A stretch of 64,000 nt of DNA from Maribacter arcticus (GTDB lineage: Bacteria; Bacteroidota; Bacteroidia; Flavobacteriales; Flavobacteriaceae): assembly GCF_900167935.1 (NCBI RefSeq), contig NZ_FUYL01000001.1:1-64000 (forward strand), written 5' to 3'. Each line of letters begins with the position of its first letter. The stretch's first letter is position 1. The notes under the pieces are model-generated. The model was not told where the DNA came from. It worked only from the letters and a program-made list of their open reading frames with translations, and made no database searches. The translations under genes and the position numbers were made by a program. Shown in pieces: positions 15,749 through 25,337 of this stretch.

Positions 15749-17190
15749 GGTTAAGCAATTACGTACTACTTGGTAGTTTAATGCTTACTATAGGTATTTC
15801 TGCCCAGAATAAGCAAATACTCTATGATTTTAATGAGATTCCTCAATCCCTTTCATTAAACCCTGGAATGGAAACAGATTTTAAATGGTACGCCGGTGTT
15901 CCACTTTTATCAGGTGTTTCTGGCTATGTGGGTTCAAATGGAATATCTATAAATGATATTTTTGCTGATGATGGTGTAGATATTAATGTAAAAGTTAGAG
16001 AGAGGGCTTTAGATGTTTTAAAACCAAACGACGAATTTAGTTCTACCGTGCAATTGGAATATTTTAATGGAGGGTTTAGAAGTAATGACCCTAGTGTATT
16101 TTATTCGTTCGGAGGTTATTTAGAAATAGATAATATCACTTTTTGGCCTCAAGATTATGCCTATTTAATCTTTGATGGTAATGCAGACCAATTAAATAGA
16201 GAATTTGACCTGGGAGACTTAAAGTCAAGAGGTTCGATGGTAAATGTGTTTCATTTTGGAATTAATAAAAAGGTAGATAGAAATGTAACGGTAGGCGCTA
16301 GAGGAAAATTGTATTCTGGTATTATAGATTATAACTCTACCTCGAATAAAGGTTATTTGGTAAATACAGAAGGACAAAATAATAGAATTGCAACAACATT
16401 AGACGCTGATTTAATGTTGCACACTTCTGGAGTTCAAGCTTTAAATGAAGCAGGTGATTCAAATACGGCTGCAGCCCAATTTGTGAAAAGAGCTTTTTTT
16501 GGCGGTGATTTAGGTTTGGGTGTTGATATTGGGTTTACATACCATTTAAACGAAAGAACGACAATAACGGGTAGTGTTCTAGATTTAGGTTTTATATATC
16601 ATAGTAATGACGCTAAAGGTTATAGCCTAAACGGAAAAGCAACCGTTGAAGGAATAGAGATTGATATTTTAGAAAATTTTGGAAGTTTAAATAGAGATTT
16701 TTGGCAAGATTTAGTAGATGAGGTTGAAGGTTTGGTTCCTTTTGAAACTGAAACTGCTAGTTATGTCACATTTAGGCCAACAAAACTATATGCATCTATT
16801 CGAAATGATTTTGGAGAGCCTGTTGATAATGGAGGTGGGCAATTAGATTGTGATTGTGCCGCAGGATCTTCCGGTGGTGGTGAACTTCGTGCAAAATATA
16901 GAAATTCAATAGGGGGTCAGTTATATATGATTAATAGACCTAGAGGTCCGCAAATTGCTCTTACGGGTTTTTATACTCGAAGGTTAGGTAATTTTGTAGC
17001 ACTAAAAGGAACGTATACGGTAGATAAATTTAGTTACACGAATGTGGGCTTAGGAATGAACTTACAAGCAGGGCCTGTAAACTTTTACATAATGGCAGAT
17101 AATTTGCTTTCTTATAAGAATATAGCTGCAACAAACTATGCTTCATTTCAGCTAGGAATGAATATTATATCATGGGGACGCAATAAGTAG
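15745..17190 (+). CDS. DUF5723-family outer membrane protein
   Basis: 481 residues with a cleavable signal (LLGSLMLTIGISAQ). Alternating amphipathic strands and the closing MADNLLSYKNIAATNYASFQ region resemble DUF5723 proteins, which are predicted outer-membrane beta-barrels of Bacteroidota with no known function. A short internal Cys pair (DCDCAAGSSGGG) sits in a probable loop. Coupled to the preceding lipoprotein gene by a 4-bp overlap. Confidence 0.75.
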   Translation: MRLSNYVLLGSLMLTIGISAQNKQILYDFNEIPQSLSLNPGMETDFKWYAGVPLLSGVSGYVGSNGISINDIFADDGVDINVKVRERALDVLKPNDEFSSTVQLEYFNGGFRSNDPSVFYSFGGYLEIDNITFWPQDYAYLIFDGNADQLNREFDLGDLKSRGSMVNVFHFGINKKVDRNVTVGARGKLYSGIIDYNSTSNKGYLVNTEGQNNRIATTLDADLMLHTSGVQALNEAGDSNTAAAQFVKRAFFGGDLGLGVDIGFTYHLNERTTITGSVLDLGFIYHSNDAKGYSLNGKATVEGIEIDILENFGSLNRDFWQDLVDEVEGLVPFETETASYVTFRPTKLYASIRNDFGEPVDNGGGQLDCDCAAGSSGGGELRAKYRNSIGGQLYMINRPRGPQIALTGFYTRRLGNFVALKGTYTVDKFSYTNVGLGMNLQAGPVNFYIMADNLLSYKNIAATNYASFQLGMNIISWGRNK

Positions 17191-17219
17191 TCTGCCTTCT
17201 TCGCTCAATTTTATTTTTT

Positions 17220-17235
17220 TGGCACGCTTTTTTCA
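17220..17235 (+). promoter_or_regulatory. Sigma-54-like promoter element before the 17268 gene
   Basis: TGGCACG at 17220-17226 matches the -24 element of sigma-54 promoters exactly. At the correct 12-nt distance the -12 element reads TTTCA instead of TTGCA, so one of the two invariant GC bases is changed. The start codon follows 33 nt later. Confidence 0.4.
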
Positions 17236-17267
17236 TATATTACCTCGAATTTAAAATTATAGAAGTT

Positions 17268-18170
17268 TTGAAAACTATTATCGCATTACTATTTGTTTGT
17301 ATTGGTTATTCAGCATATGCTCAAACCAATTTAAATGATTATAAATACATTATCGTTCCTAAAAAGTTCAATTCATTTAAAGAAACGAACGAGTTTCAAA
17401 CGAGTACGTTAATAAAATATCTCTTTAATGGAAAAGGGTTCAATGTCGTTTATGATGATGCTTTACCTAACGATTTAAATACAAATAGATGTTTGGGTCT
17501 ATTGACTAGTTTGCAAGATGATAGTAATTTGTTCACTACAAAGACTATCATAGTTTTAAAAGATTGTAATGGCAATATCGTTTTTACTTCAATGGAGGGC
17601 ACTAGTAAAGCAAAACAATTTAAGGCAGCGTATACTGAGTCGATAAGAGAGGCTATGCGTTCATTTAATGACTATGAGTATGCCTATAATGGAAAGAGTG
17701 AGAATAACGAAGAAGTTACCGTTAGTTTTAGAAATGATGTTAAAAAGCTTGATGAAGTTAAGGTTGATGAAATAAGTAATGTAGAATCTGCAAAAGTGAA
17801 AGAAAATGGGGGTGATTCAAAAATTGTTTCTGAAGAAGCTACAGCGACAACTCAATACTATAAAGATAATTCGCCTGTAGAATCGAACATTAAAAAAGTT
17901 GAAAAAGAAACAACAACTTTTAAGAAAGTAGAATTAAAAAAGCTGAATGTTAAAGATATTTGGTATGCCCAAGCAACCAATGTTGGCTTTCAATTGGTTG
18001 ATAGTACACCTAAAGTAAGAATGAATATACTAAAGAGCTCAGTCGATAATATATTTATGGGCAAAACCGATACCAAAAACGGAATTGTATATAAGAAAGA
18101 GGGTAACTGGATTTTTGAGTACTATGAAAACGATAAATTGGTTCAAGAAGAATTGAATATAAAATTCTAA
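17268..18170 (+). CDS. Secreted protein of unknown function (TTG start)
   Basis: 300 residues. The frame begins with TTG at 17268, giving KTIIALLFVCIGYSAYAQ, a clean signal peptide; no ATG lies nearby upstream. The mature protein starts with a compact domain of about 130 residues (NDYKYIIVPKKFNSFKET, later TIIVLKDCNGNIVFTS), then a charged Lys/Glu/Val-rich linker and a small C-terminal domain. No family recognised. A sigma-54-like element precedes it, and it converges on rarA with a 4-bp overlap of stop regions. Confidence 0.75.
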   Translation: MKTIIALLFVCIGYSAYAQTNLNDYKYIIVPKKFNSFKETNEFQTSTLIKYLFNGKGFNVVYDDALPNDLNTNRCLGLLTSLQDDSNLFTTKTIIVLKDCNGNIVFTSMEGTSKAKQFKAAYTESIREAMRSFNDYEYAYNGKSENNEEVTVSFRNDVKKLDEVKVDEISNVESAKVKENGGDSKIVSEEATATTQYYKDNSPVESNIKKVEKETTTFKKVELKKLNVKDIWYAQATNVGFQLVDSTPKVRMNILKSSVDNIFMGKTDTKNGIVYKKEGNWIFEYYENDKLVQEELNIKF

Positions 18171-19444
18171 AAATCATATTTCTGTTTCCATCTATTCTTT
18201 AAGAAATCGCTTAATGCTTTTTCACGTGCGTTACTTCCGGGTTTGTAAAAAGTAGTGCCCGAAAGTTCGTCGGGTAGAAATTCTGCATCTACAAAGTTGT
18301 TTTGAAAATCGTGGGCATATTTATATTCTTGTCCGTACCCTAAGTCTTTCATTAATTTAGTTGGTGCGTTTCGTAGGGGTAATGGAACAGGTAAATTACC
18401 TGATTGCTTAACAGCCTGTTGTGCCATACCTATAGCCATATAACTTGCATTACTCTTAGCGGAAGTTGCCAAATAAATAGCACACTGGCTAAGCACTATA
18501 CGTGCTTCAGGGTAACCGATAATTGTTACAGCTTGAAAAGTTGTATTTGCCATCACCAATGCCGTAGGATTTGCTAAACCTATATCCTCAGAGGCAGATA
18601 TTAGCATTCTACGCGCAATAAATTTTACATCTTCTCCACCTTCTATCATTCTAGCTAACCAATAAACGGCACCATTGGGATCGCTACCTCTTATAGATTT
18701 TATAAATGCAGATATAATATCATAATGCTGTTCACCTGTTTTGTCATAGAGTACTGTGTTTTTTTGAACTTTAGAAAGCACTAATTCATTGGTGATAATT
18801 ACGTTATCGCTGTCTTCAGAATTAACGACCAGTTCAAAAATATTGAGTAATTTTCTACCATCACCTCCAGACAAACGAAGTAATGCTTCGGTTTCTTTAA
18901 GTTCAATGTTTTTGGTTTGGAGCAAACGGTCTTTTTCCATTGCCCTGGTAATTAGATTTTCTAAATCTTCTTTTCCGAAAGCATTTAAAACATAAACCTG
19001 GCAACGAGATAACAATGCAGGTATGACTTCAAAACTTGGGTTTTCGGTGGTTGCACCAATTAAAGTTACCCAACCTTTTTCTACAGCGGCAAGTAACGAA
19101 TCTTGTTGAGATTTACTAAACCTGTGTATCTCATCAATAAATAGTATAGGGTTTTTAGAAGTGAATAGGCCACCAGCCTGCTTCGCCTTATCAATTACTT
19201 CACGAATATCTTTAACACCGCTATTAATGGCACTAAGTACGTAAAATGGGCGTTTGCTCTCTTCTGCTATAATATTGGCTAACGTAGTTTTACCAGTTCC
19301 AGGAGGTCCCCAAAGTATGAGTGAAGGAATTATTCCTTTTTTAATTTGATGTGTTAACGAGCCTTTTTCACCTACTAAATGGTGTTGACTGATATAATCG
19401 TCTAGTGTTTTAGGGCGTACACGTTCGGCTAAAGGTTCATTCAT
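18167..19444 (-). CDS. rarA: Replication-associated recombination protein A (AAA+ ATPase)
   Basis: 425 residues, full length for the RarA/MgsA/WRNIP1 family. Walker A is GPPGTGKTT (about 45-53) and Walker [11 protein letters not shown] (about 96-105), with the sensor region [12 protein letters not shown] and the C-terminal tetramerisation segment ([20 protein letters not shown]). RarA remodels stalled replication forks and binds SSB and DNA ends. Divergent from the rhomboid gene across a 139-bp gap. Confidence 0.95.
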   Translation of the reverse strand: MNEPLAERVRPKTLDDYISQHHLVGEKGSLTHQIKKGIIPSLILWGPPGTGKTTLANIIAEESKRPFYVLSAINSGVKDIREVIDKAKQAGGLFTSKNPILFIDEIHRFSKSQQDSLLAAVEKGWVTLIGATTENPSFEVIPALLSRCQVYVLNAFGKEDLENLITRAMEKDRLLQTKNIELKETEALLRLSGGDGRKLLNIFELVVNSEDSDNVIITNELVLSKVQKNTVLYDKTGEQHYDIISAFIKSIRGSDPNGAVYWLARMIEGGEDVKFIARRMLISASEDIGLANPTALVMANTTFQAVTIIGYPEARIVLSQCAIYLATSAKSNASYMAIGMAQQAVKQSGNLPVPLPLRNAPTKLMKDLGYGQEYKYAHDFQNNFVDAEFLPDELSGTTFYKPGSNAREKALSDFLKNRWKQKYDF

Positions 19445-19583
19445 ACTACAAAAGTATGATAATCTTAAAAGAGAAGAGAATTCTTAGTTAGTCAATTGAT
19501 AACTTTACAAATCATCGTGTGACAATTTGACCAATTTCAATAATTTGGTCACATAATTGTAAAATCAATTCAAAGGAAAGCTC

Positions 19584-20330
19584 ATGTCAGAAATGGGACA
19601 TTTTAAATTTTCAAATAAAGTCTTGGCAATTCCACTTTTGGCCATGATTATTATTTGGGCGGTGTATTGGTTAGAATTGGCTCTGGGAGTAAACTTCAAT
19701 GAAATGGGTGTGATGCCAAGAACGCTATCTGGTCTTAAAGGGGTGATTTTAAGTCCATTCATACATGGGTCACTAGAGCATTTATATAATAATACTATTC
19801 CGCTAGGGATTCTACTTACTGCATTGTGGTATTTTTATAAAGATGCAGCTTGGAAAATAGTACTTTATGGAATTTTAATATCGGGTCTTCTAACATGGTT
19901 AATTGGTCGTACTTCCTATCATATCGGCGCTAGCGGACTTATTTATGTGCTTGCTAGTTTTATATTTTTCAAAGGTATTTTTAGTTCTTACTATAGACTT
20001 ATTGCACTTTCTTTAATTGTGGTCTTTATTTATGGCAGCTTGCTATGGTACATCTTTCCTGTTAAGGAAGGAATTTCTTGGGAAGGGCACTTAGCTGGTT
20101 TCCTTACTGGGTTATTGTTGGCAAGTGTTGTAAAGGCGACCATTCCAAAACCTAAAAAATATGAATGGGAGAAAGAAGATTTTAAAGAAGAGGATGATTT
20201 GTTCTTAAAACATTTTGATGAAAAAGGAAATTTCAGAGAACTACCCACTATAGAGGAAGTGTCCGAAGATGATAGTTTTAAGGTAAATTATATCTACAGA
20301 TCTACTGATCAAAAAAATGAGAAAGAATAA
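19584..20330 (+). CDS. Rhomboid-family intramembrane serine protease
   Basis: 248 residues with about six membrane segments in the first 195 residues and a charged cytoplasmic tail. The catalytic serine is in GASG (Ser117) and the histidine in EGHLAG (His169), with the N-terminal HGSLEHLYNN segment typical of the family. It cleaves membrane proteins within the bilayer; substrates are unknown. It converges with rlmB, the stops lying 4 bp apart. Confidence 0.9.
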   Translation: MSEMGHFKFSNKVLAIPLLAMIIIWAVYWLELALGVNFNEMGVMPRTLSGLKGVILSPFIHGSLEHLYNNTIPLGILLTALWYFYKDAAWKIVLYGILISGLLTWLIGRTSYHIGASGLIYVLASFIFFKGIFSSYYRLIALSLIVVFIYGSLLWYIFPVKEGISWEGHLAGFLTGLLLASVVKATIPKPKKYEWEKEDFKEEDDLFLKHFDEKGNFRELPTIEEVSEDDSFKVNYIYRSTDQKNEKE

Positions 20331-20334
20331 TGTT

Positions 20335-21069
20335 TTACATACGTTGACGCACAGCTTCGTATAAAAATACGGCACAAGCTACCGATACATTCAATGATTC
20401 AATTTCACCAAGTAAAGGTAGTTTAGCACGATAATCAGAGGCTTTTAAAATAGAAGGCGTGATACCACGATCTTCAGCACCCATAACTATAGCAATTGAT
20501 TCTTTGAAGGATACATCATAAACTGAATCATTTGTTTTCTCTGTTGCAGAAACTATTTTAATTCCTGAAGCCTGTAGATAGAAAACGGCATCTTTTAAGT
20601 GGTCAACCTTTGCAATCGGCACTTTATATGCAGCGCCAGCCGATGTTTTTATAGTATCAGCTGTTACAGGGGCGGCACCTTTCTTTTGTACAATAATACC
20701 GTCAACACCTGTGCATTCTGCAGTTCTGATTATTGCACCGAAATTGCGAACATCAGATAGTTGGTCTAAAAGTAAGAATAGGGCAGGACCCTCTTTTTCG
20801 TTAGCCTTTTCAACAAGTTCTTCTATGGTATGAAATGAAATAGGAGAGATGTTGGCAACAGCACCTTGGTGGTTGCTTTTTGTTAAGCGGTTTAGTTTTT
20901 CAACTGGTACATACACCATGTTGATTTCATTTTTACGCAATAAACCTTCTAATTCTTTCATAAGGTCTCCTTTAAGACCTTTTTGTAGAAATACCTTATC
21001 TATCTCTTCATTTGAATTAACAGCTTCTATAATGGCTCTTAAGCCATAAATCTGAGTGGTTTTTTGCAT
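20335..21069 (-). CDS. rlmB: 23S rRNA (guanosine-2'-O)-methyltransferase, TrmH/SpoU family
   Basis: 244 residues. The N-terminal substrate-binding domain (TQIYGLRAIIEAVNS) is followed by the SPOUT domain with motif 1 RNFGAIIRTAECTGVDG, motif 2 IVMGAEDRGITPSIL and motif 3 ESLNVSVACAVFLYE, which form the trefoil-knot SAM site. RlmB methylates G2251 of 23S rRNA; the exact target is inferred from length and motifs, since other TrmH-family members look alike. Confidence 0.9.
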   Translation of the reverse strand: MQKTTQIYGLRAIIEAVNSNEEIDKVFLQKGLKGDLMKELEGLLRKNEINMVYVPVEKLNRLTKSNHQGAVANISPISFHTIEELVEKANEKEGPALFLLLDQLSDVRNFGAIIRTAECTGVDGIIVQKKGAAPVTADTIKTSAGAAYKVPIAKVDHLKDAVFYLQASGIKIVSATEKTNDSVYDVSFKESIAIVMGAEDRGITPSILKASDYRAKLPLLGEIESLNVSVACAVFLYEAVRQRM

Positions 21070-21085
21070 GGGGCAAAGGTAAATA

Positions 21086-21115
21086 AAAACAGCTCAACTA
21101 TTGTTGAGCTGTTTT
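21086..21115 (-). terminator. Terminator after the 21137-21877 gene
   Basis: AAAACAGCTCAAC (21086-21098) pairs perfectly with GTTGAGCTGTTTT (21103-21115) around a 4-nt loop, and the minus strand continues with TATTT. It lies between the stop at 21137 and the rlmB start. Confidence 0.8.
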
Positions 21116-21136
21116 AATATTAAATGGTAAAATAAT

Positions 21137-21877
21137 CTAATTATTTAAATAACCGAAAACCTTAATTAAGTCTTGCTCGTTTTTAATATTTAGGTCATTA
21201 ACCTTTAAAAACTGTTTTAGTTCAGCTTTTTTTGAATCATCAATTAGTTTAAGCAATTGACCGTTTTTCAATTTAATTTCGTCCATTCTATTAATACCAT
21301 CTTTTTGAAAGTAGTATTCTGTAAATTGTGAAAATCTACTTGGTACAGCTTTAACAAAAGAATTGGCAGCAGCTTTTCCTTCTGTATATTTCACATAACT
21401 TCTTTTGTATAAGTCATATTCTTTACCATCAATTATGGCAGTTAAATAGCCATTAACCGTGCTGTTTTTAGAAGTGGTAAAAGTTTTAAAGCTCATTTTT
21501 TTACCATTTGTAACTATATTTATTTTTTTATCTCTCGATAAACTTTGAATTTGCGCCTCTTCTGAATTAGATTTTTTGATTTCAATTTCTTCATTTAAAG
21601 CATTGTACCTATAGAAGATGTCTCCCATGTTTTCATCTCCGTAAAACATTGTAGTTGGTAAAAAGGTATCAGAAATATATGGAGATCCCTGGAATGCTGA
21701 ATACATATCAGCATTCTTTTTGTTACGTTCGCTAATAGGGCCCATTAAATCATAAATTTGGCCCGTAGCCCCGCCGCCGCCGCCGGCAGACATATTAGAC
21801 GAAGCTTGACCAGCATATTGAGCATACCCTGATATAGTTGTGCAAAGTATAAGAAGCACATAAATATTTTTTTTCAT
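21137..21877 (-). CDS. Secreted protein of unknown function with a poly-glycine tract
   Basis: 246 residues with a signal peptide (MKKNIYVLLILCTTISGYAQ). Mature protein opens with a low-complexity AGGGGGATG stretch coded by repeated GGC triplets, then a domain with phrases such as YNALNEEIEIKKSN and IDGKEYDLYKRSYVKY that resembles flavobacterial periplasmic proteins seen beside signalling or secretion genes. No firm family. It has its own terminator and its start lies 59 bp from the end of the FG-GAP gene. Confidence 0.75.
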   Translation of the reverse strand: MKKNIYVLLILCTTISGYAQYAGQASSNMSAGGGGGATGQIYDLMGPISERNKKNADMYSAFQGSPYISDTFLPTTMFYGDENMGDIFYRYNALNEEIEIKKSNSEEAQIQSLSRDKKINIVTNGKKMSFKTFTTSKNSTVNGYLTAIIDGKEYDLYKRSYVKYTEGKAAANSFVKAVPSRFSQFTEYYFQKDGINRMDEIKLKNGQLLKLIDDSKKAELKQFLKVNDLNIKNEQDLIKVFGYLNN

Positions 21878-21935
21878 AAAATAAAATTTCGGGATAAACT
21901 TACTAATTATAAATTAATACGCCACTTAATGAAAG

Positions 21936-24900
21936 TTAATTTGATGTGAAATTATACGTCTGTAAAGAAGTATTGTTATTTGTGCAAATTAAGAGTGGCT
22001 TATTTTGAAAATCCGTAATTATCAAATCTTTAGATTCATCAGATAGATATAAACCAGCTTTGTCATAATCTATAGCCGTATAGCCATTTGTGTGATTTGA
22101 CAACAATACTAAGCCAGATATGGCATCTAATCTTGGTGTTTCTACTTCAGTGCCATAAATATTACCTATAACGATGCAATCTTCAAAGCCATCTTTGTTT
22201 ATGTCATAGAAGGTGGTATTCATGATAGGGAATTGTTGAGCCTCTATAGGTAAACTGCTAATGTTGAAATTACCATCGCCTAAATTTATCAATAGAATTG
22301 ATTTAAAATCTGTTGCTTCTTTTTTATAAGATTTCTCTAAATTTTCACCATATATATCGTTCATTGTTGCATTAGCAAAAGAAGAGTAACTTCCAAATTT
22401 CTCTTTAATAAATGGCATTTGTTGAGATGAACATTCTCTTCCTCTAACAGGAACGTAATTTCCTTTATATTCTTTACTTAAAATAATATCGTTAGTTCCA
22501 TTATTGTCAAAATCGTTGGAGTAAATCTTAAAAGGTTTCTCTGTACTAGCCTTAAATTTAATATTAAGACCAACATTACCAACTATATAATCCTTTAAGC
22601 CATCATTATTAATATCGGTCTCATTAACAGAAAACCACCAGCCTTTCTCATCTAATAAACTGCTTTTATCAAGTTCAAAAGTACCTTTGTTGTTTTTAAA
22701 CAACCCTATACCAGTCCATTCGCCAACGGCAATAATATCTTCCCAGCCATCATTATCATAATCGGTAGCTAGTATGCTATTTATAATGCCAAAATTATTT
22801 AAATCGGGTGCATGTTCGGAGGTGATATCAACTAATGTTCCATCTCTATTTTCGTAAAGTACTGAAGAACTGTGTTGAGGGTATTTGTTGGGTATAGACC
22901 TATTACCAACTAAAATATCTAAGTCACCATCTTTATCAAAATCTATCACGTCTACTGATTTGCCATTTTTAGCAAATGAAACTAAGGCAGCATCTTTTGA
23001 TTTGGTAAATTTTCCATGACCATTATTTAAATAAATACGATCTTGATAAAATGATGAATTCTCAGTATACTCGTTGCCGCCACTCACAACATAAATGTCG
23101 AGATCATTATCATTGTCAAAATCGAAAATAATTGATTCCATATCTTCAAAAGATTTGTCGATCTCAAAAACTTTTGGGATTTCTTTCTTGTAGCCATTTA
23201 ATGTTTGAAAATATAGATATGCTGGTTGATTTGAACTTCCTCCAATAAATAAATCGACAAGCCCATCACCATTTAAATCGCCTTTAGATATAAAAGGGCC
23301 AAAAGTAGATTGCTTGTATGGGAGTAAAATTTCTGAACTAAAATCATTAAAATTGTTTTCTCTATGTGTGTAATCTAAACCTATTGATTTAGGGTTAATA
23401 GATTCGAAAACTGGAACTATTGTTTTGTTTTTATTTACTGTTCTAATAGCATTTTTAATGTTAAACTCTACCGTGGTATTCGCTGCAACATTAAATATTT
23501 GTTCTGTTTTACCATTTAGCCAAGTAATTGATACGGTATCTACTTTCAAATTTTCGCCAAGTCCAAAATGCAGCTCATTTTCTTGTGACGACATATACCC
23601 TCGAACTCTTTTTTGTTCGGCAAATTGAGATTTTCCGGCATATTTAATTTCAACATTACAATAAGGCTCCGAAGTTGCGCCTATTGTTTTGATGTTTAGA
23701 TAATTTCCTTTGCTATTATCTGAAGTTAAATTTTTATAAAGAAAGGCGTTTTCATCCATATTATTAACCAAGAGGTCCAAGTCACCATCATTGTCTAAAT
23801 CGCCTTGCGCTACACCATTACTATATGAAAAATCTCCTAACCCCCAAATTTTTGCTTTTTCATTAAAGGCAAGTTTACCTTCATTTTCAAATAATACGTT
23901 CTGCAGTTTTTCAGTGGGCATAGTTTCATAAAGTTCTTGCTTTAATTCTAAAGGTACATTGCGGCCAAATTTTTGTTGGGTTGCAAAAACTTTCTTTTGA
24001 AGGTCATTGTCAAGTGCATATTTTCTATATCCGTTACTTATGTAAATATCATTATCCTCATCATTGTCAAAGTCTGACATTAGAACAGACCAACTCCAAT
24101 CCGTATTTGCTGTTTCTGTAAGTTGAGCGATGTTATTATATTTATTATTCCCTAGATTAAGCTGTAAGGAGTTGAACATGTATTGATAATGAAACCCTGC
24201 GGTGTTTACTAGGTAATCAAATCTTTTGGTATTCATTGAGGCCATTAACGTTTTTGCCCTTACATGATCACTTGAAGACATGTCTAAAGTAAAAATATCC
24301 TCTTTAGAATCTGAATTGATATCAGCAATATCTATACCCATTCCATAATAAGATATCTGTTGGGTATAATTTTTAATTTTTTCTGAAAATGTACCGTCTT
24401 GCTGATTAATGTATAAAGCATCTGGGATATAATAGTCACTCGTAATATACATATCTAGCCAACCATCTTTATTAATATCGCTTATACAAAGTCCTAGTCC
24501 ATATATTGGATTTTGAATTCCTGAAGAAATGGTTGCGTCAACAAATTTGCCATTATCATTATTGTAAATATGAGAGCTGTTGAAATATTTTACATCTTTG
24601 TTGTTTGCTATTATTTTGTAAAAATTTATAGGGTCTACACCATAAATTTCATTTTCATTCATAACAACGCAATCTAAATCGCCATCGTTGTCGTAATCGA
24701 AAAATGCTGATTGAGTTGAAATGCCCATATCTGCTAATCCGTACTCTTCTGCTTTTTCAGTAAATGTTAAATCTTTGTTATTTATATAGAGTAGATTTTT
24801 ACGGTCGTTTCTATCTTTTGGTCCTCCCTGTGATACATAAATATCTTTGTAGCCATCATTATTTATATCGACAAAGGTTATTCCGTTAGACCAATTCTTA

Positions 24901-25262
24901 CCAATATTTATCCCTGAAGATTCTGATATATCGGTAAATTGTAAATCACCATTATTCAGATATAATTTATTGGGAACTTGATTTCCACAAAAAAAAACGT
25001 CTAATAACCCATCGTTATTTAGGTCTTCAACACCAACCCCGGCTCCGTTATAGAAATAGTCAAAACTGAAGAGATTGTCTAGTGTTGCTATATTTTCCTT
25101 TATTGTGTTGGTAAACTCCAAATGACTAATACTACTAGGTACTTTTTCAAATACCGGCAGTGGCTTTAAATCAGTAATATTTTCTTCTTTATGTAACTCT
25201 GGTTCCTTTTTCGTATTACACGAAACTAAAAGAAGGACAAAGACATATATAATATTTTTCAT
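21936..25262 (-). CDS. FG-GAP/VCBS-repeat lipoprotein with ASPIC/UnbV domain (CRTAC1-like)
   Basis: 1108 residues from the ATG at 25262 (an upstream GTG at 25271 is open), which gives a lipobox LLLVSC. Many FG-GAP/VCBS propeller repeats carry Ca-binding DxNxDG motifs (DLNNDGLLDVFFCGNQ, DINNDGYKDIYVS, DFDNDEDNDIYISNG). Midway (about 530-600) is an ASPIC/UnbV domain (VRGYMSSQENELHFGLGEN, SITWLNGKTEQ). Proteins of this build are often encoded next to SusC/SusD transporters and are thought to be surface-exposed binding proteins; ligand unknown. Same strand as the arylsulfotransferase-like gene, 76 bp upstream. Confidence 0.9.
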   Translation of the reverse strand: MKNIIYVFVLLLVSCNTKKEPELHKEENITDLKPLPVFEKVPSSISHLEFTNTIKENIATLDNLFSFDYFYNGAGVGVEDLNNDGLLDVFFCGNQVPNKLYLNNGDLQFTDISESSGINIGKNWSNGITFVDINNDGYKDIYVSQGGPKDRNDRKNLLYINNKDLTFTEKAEEYGLADMGISTQSAFFDYDNDGDLDCVVMNENEIYGVDPINFYKIIANNKDVKYFNSSHIYNNDNGKFVDATISSGIQNPIYGLGLCISDINKDGWLDMYITSDYYIPDALYINQQDGTFSEKIKNYTQQISYYGMGIDIADINSDSKEDIFTLDMSSSDHVRAKTLMASMNTKRFDYLVNTAGFHYQYMFNSLQLNLGNNKYNNIAQLTETANTDWSWSVLMSDFDNDEDNDIYISNGYRKYALDNDLQKKVFATQQKFGRNVPLELKQELYETMPTEKLQNVLFENEGKLAFNEKAKIWGLGDFSYSNGVAQGDLDNDGDLDLLVNNMDENAFLYKNLTSDNSKGNYLNIKTIGATSEPYCNVEIKYAGKSQFAEQKRVRGYMSSQENELHFGLGENLKVDTVSITWLNGKTEQIFNVAANTTVEFNIKNAIRTVNKNKTIVPVFESINPKSIGLDYTHRENNFNDFSSEILLPYKQSTFGPFISKGDLNGDGLVDLFIGGSSNQPAYLYFQTLNGYKKEIPKVFEIDKSFEDMESIIFDFDNDNDLDIYVVSGGNEYTENSSFYQDRIYLNNGHGKFTKSKDAALVSFAKNGKSVDVIDFDKDGDLDILVGNRSIPNKYPQHSSSVLYENRDGTLVDITSEHAPDLNNFGIINSILATDYDNDGWEDIIAVGEWTGIGLFKNNKGTFELDKSSLLDEKGWWFSVNETDINNDGLKDYIVGNVGLNIKFKASTEKPFKIYSNDFDNNGTNDIILSKEYKGNYVPVRGRECSSQQMPFIKEKFGSYSSFANATMNDIYGENLEKSYKKEATDFKSILLINLGDGNFNISSLPIEAQQFPIMNTTFYDINKDGFEDCIVIGNIYGTEVETPRLDAISGLVLLSNHTNGYTAIDYDKAGLYLSDESKDLIITDFQNKPLLICTNNNTSLQTYNFTSN

Positions 25263-25337
25263 TTTTTGCACTTAAAATAATTTAGTAGAAATCATCATTT
25301 TGGGCCTTTAATTAATAGTTGTGCTCAAATATTATGA

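Noticed and set aside
19495-19560. Inverted repeat TGACCAA ... TTGGTCA between rarA and the rhomboid gene
   Set aside because: Only 7 bp per arm in AT-rich DNA, no clear relation to a -7 box; too weak to call an operator.
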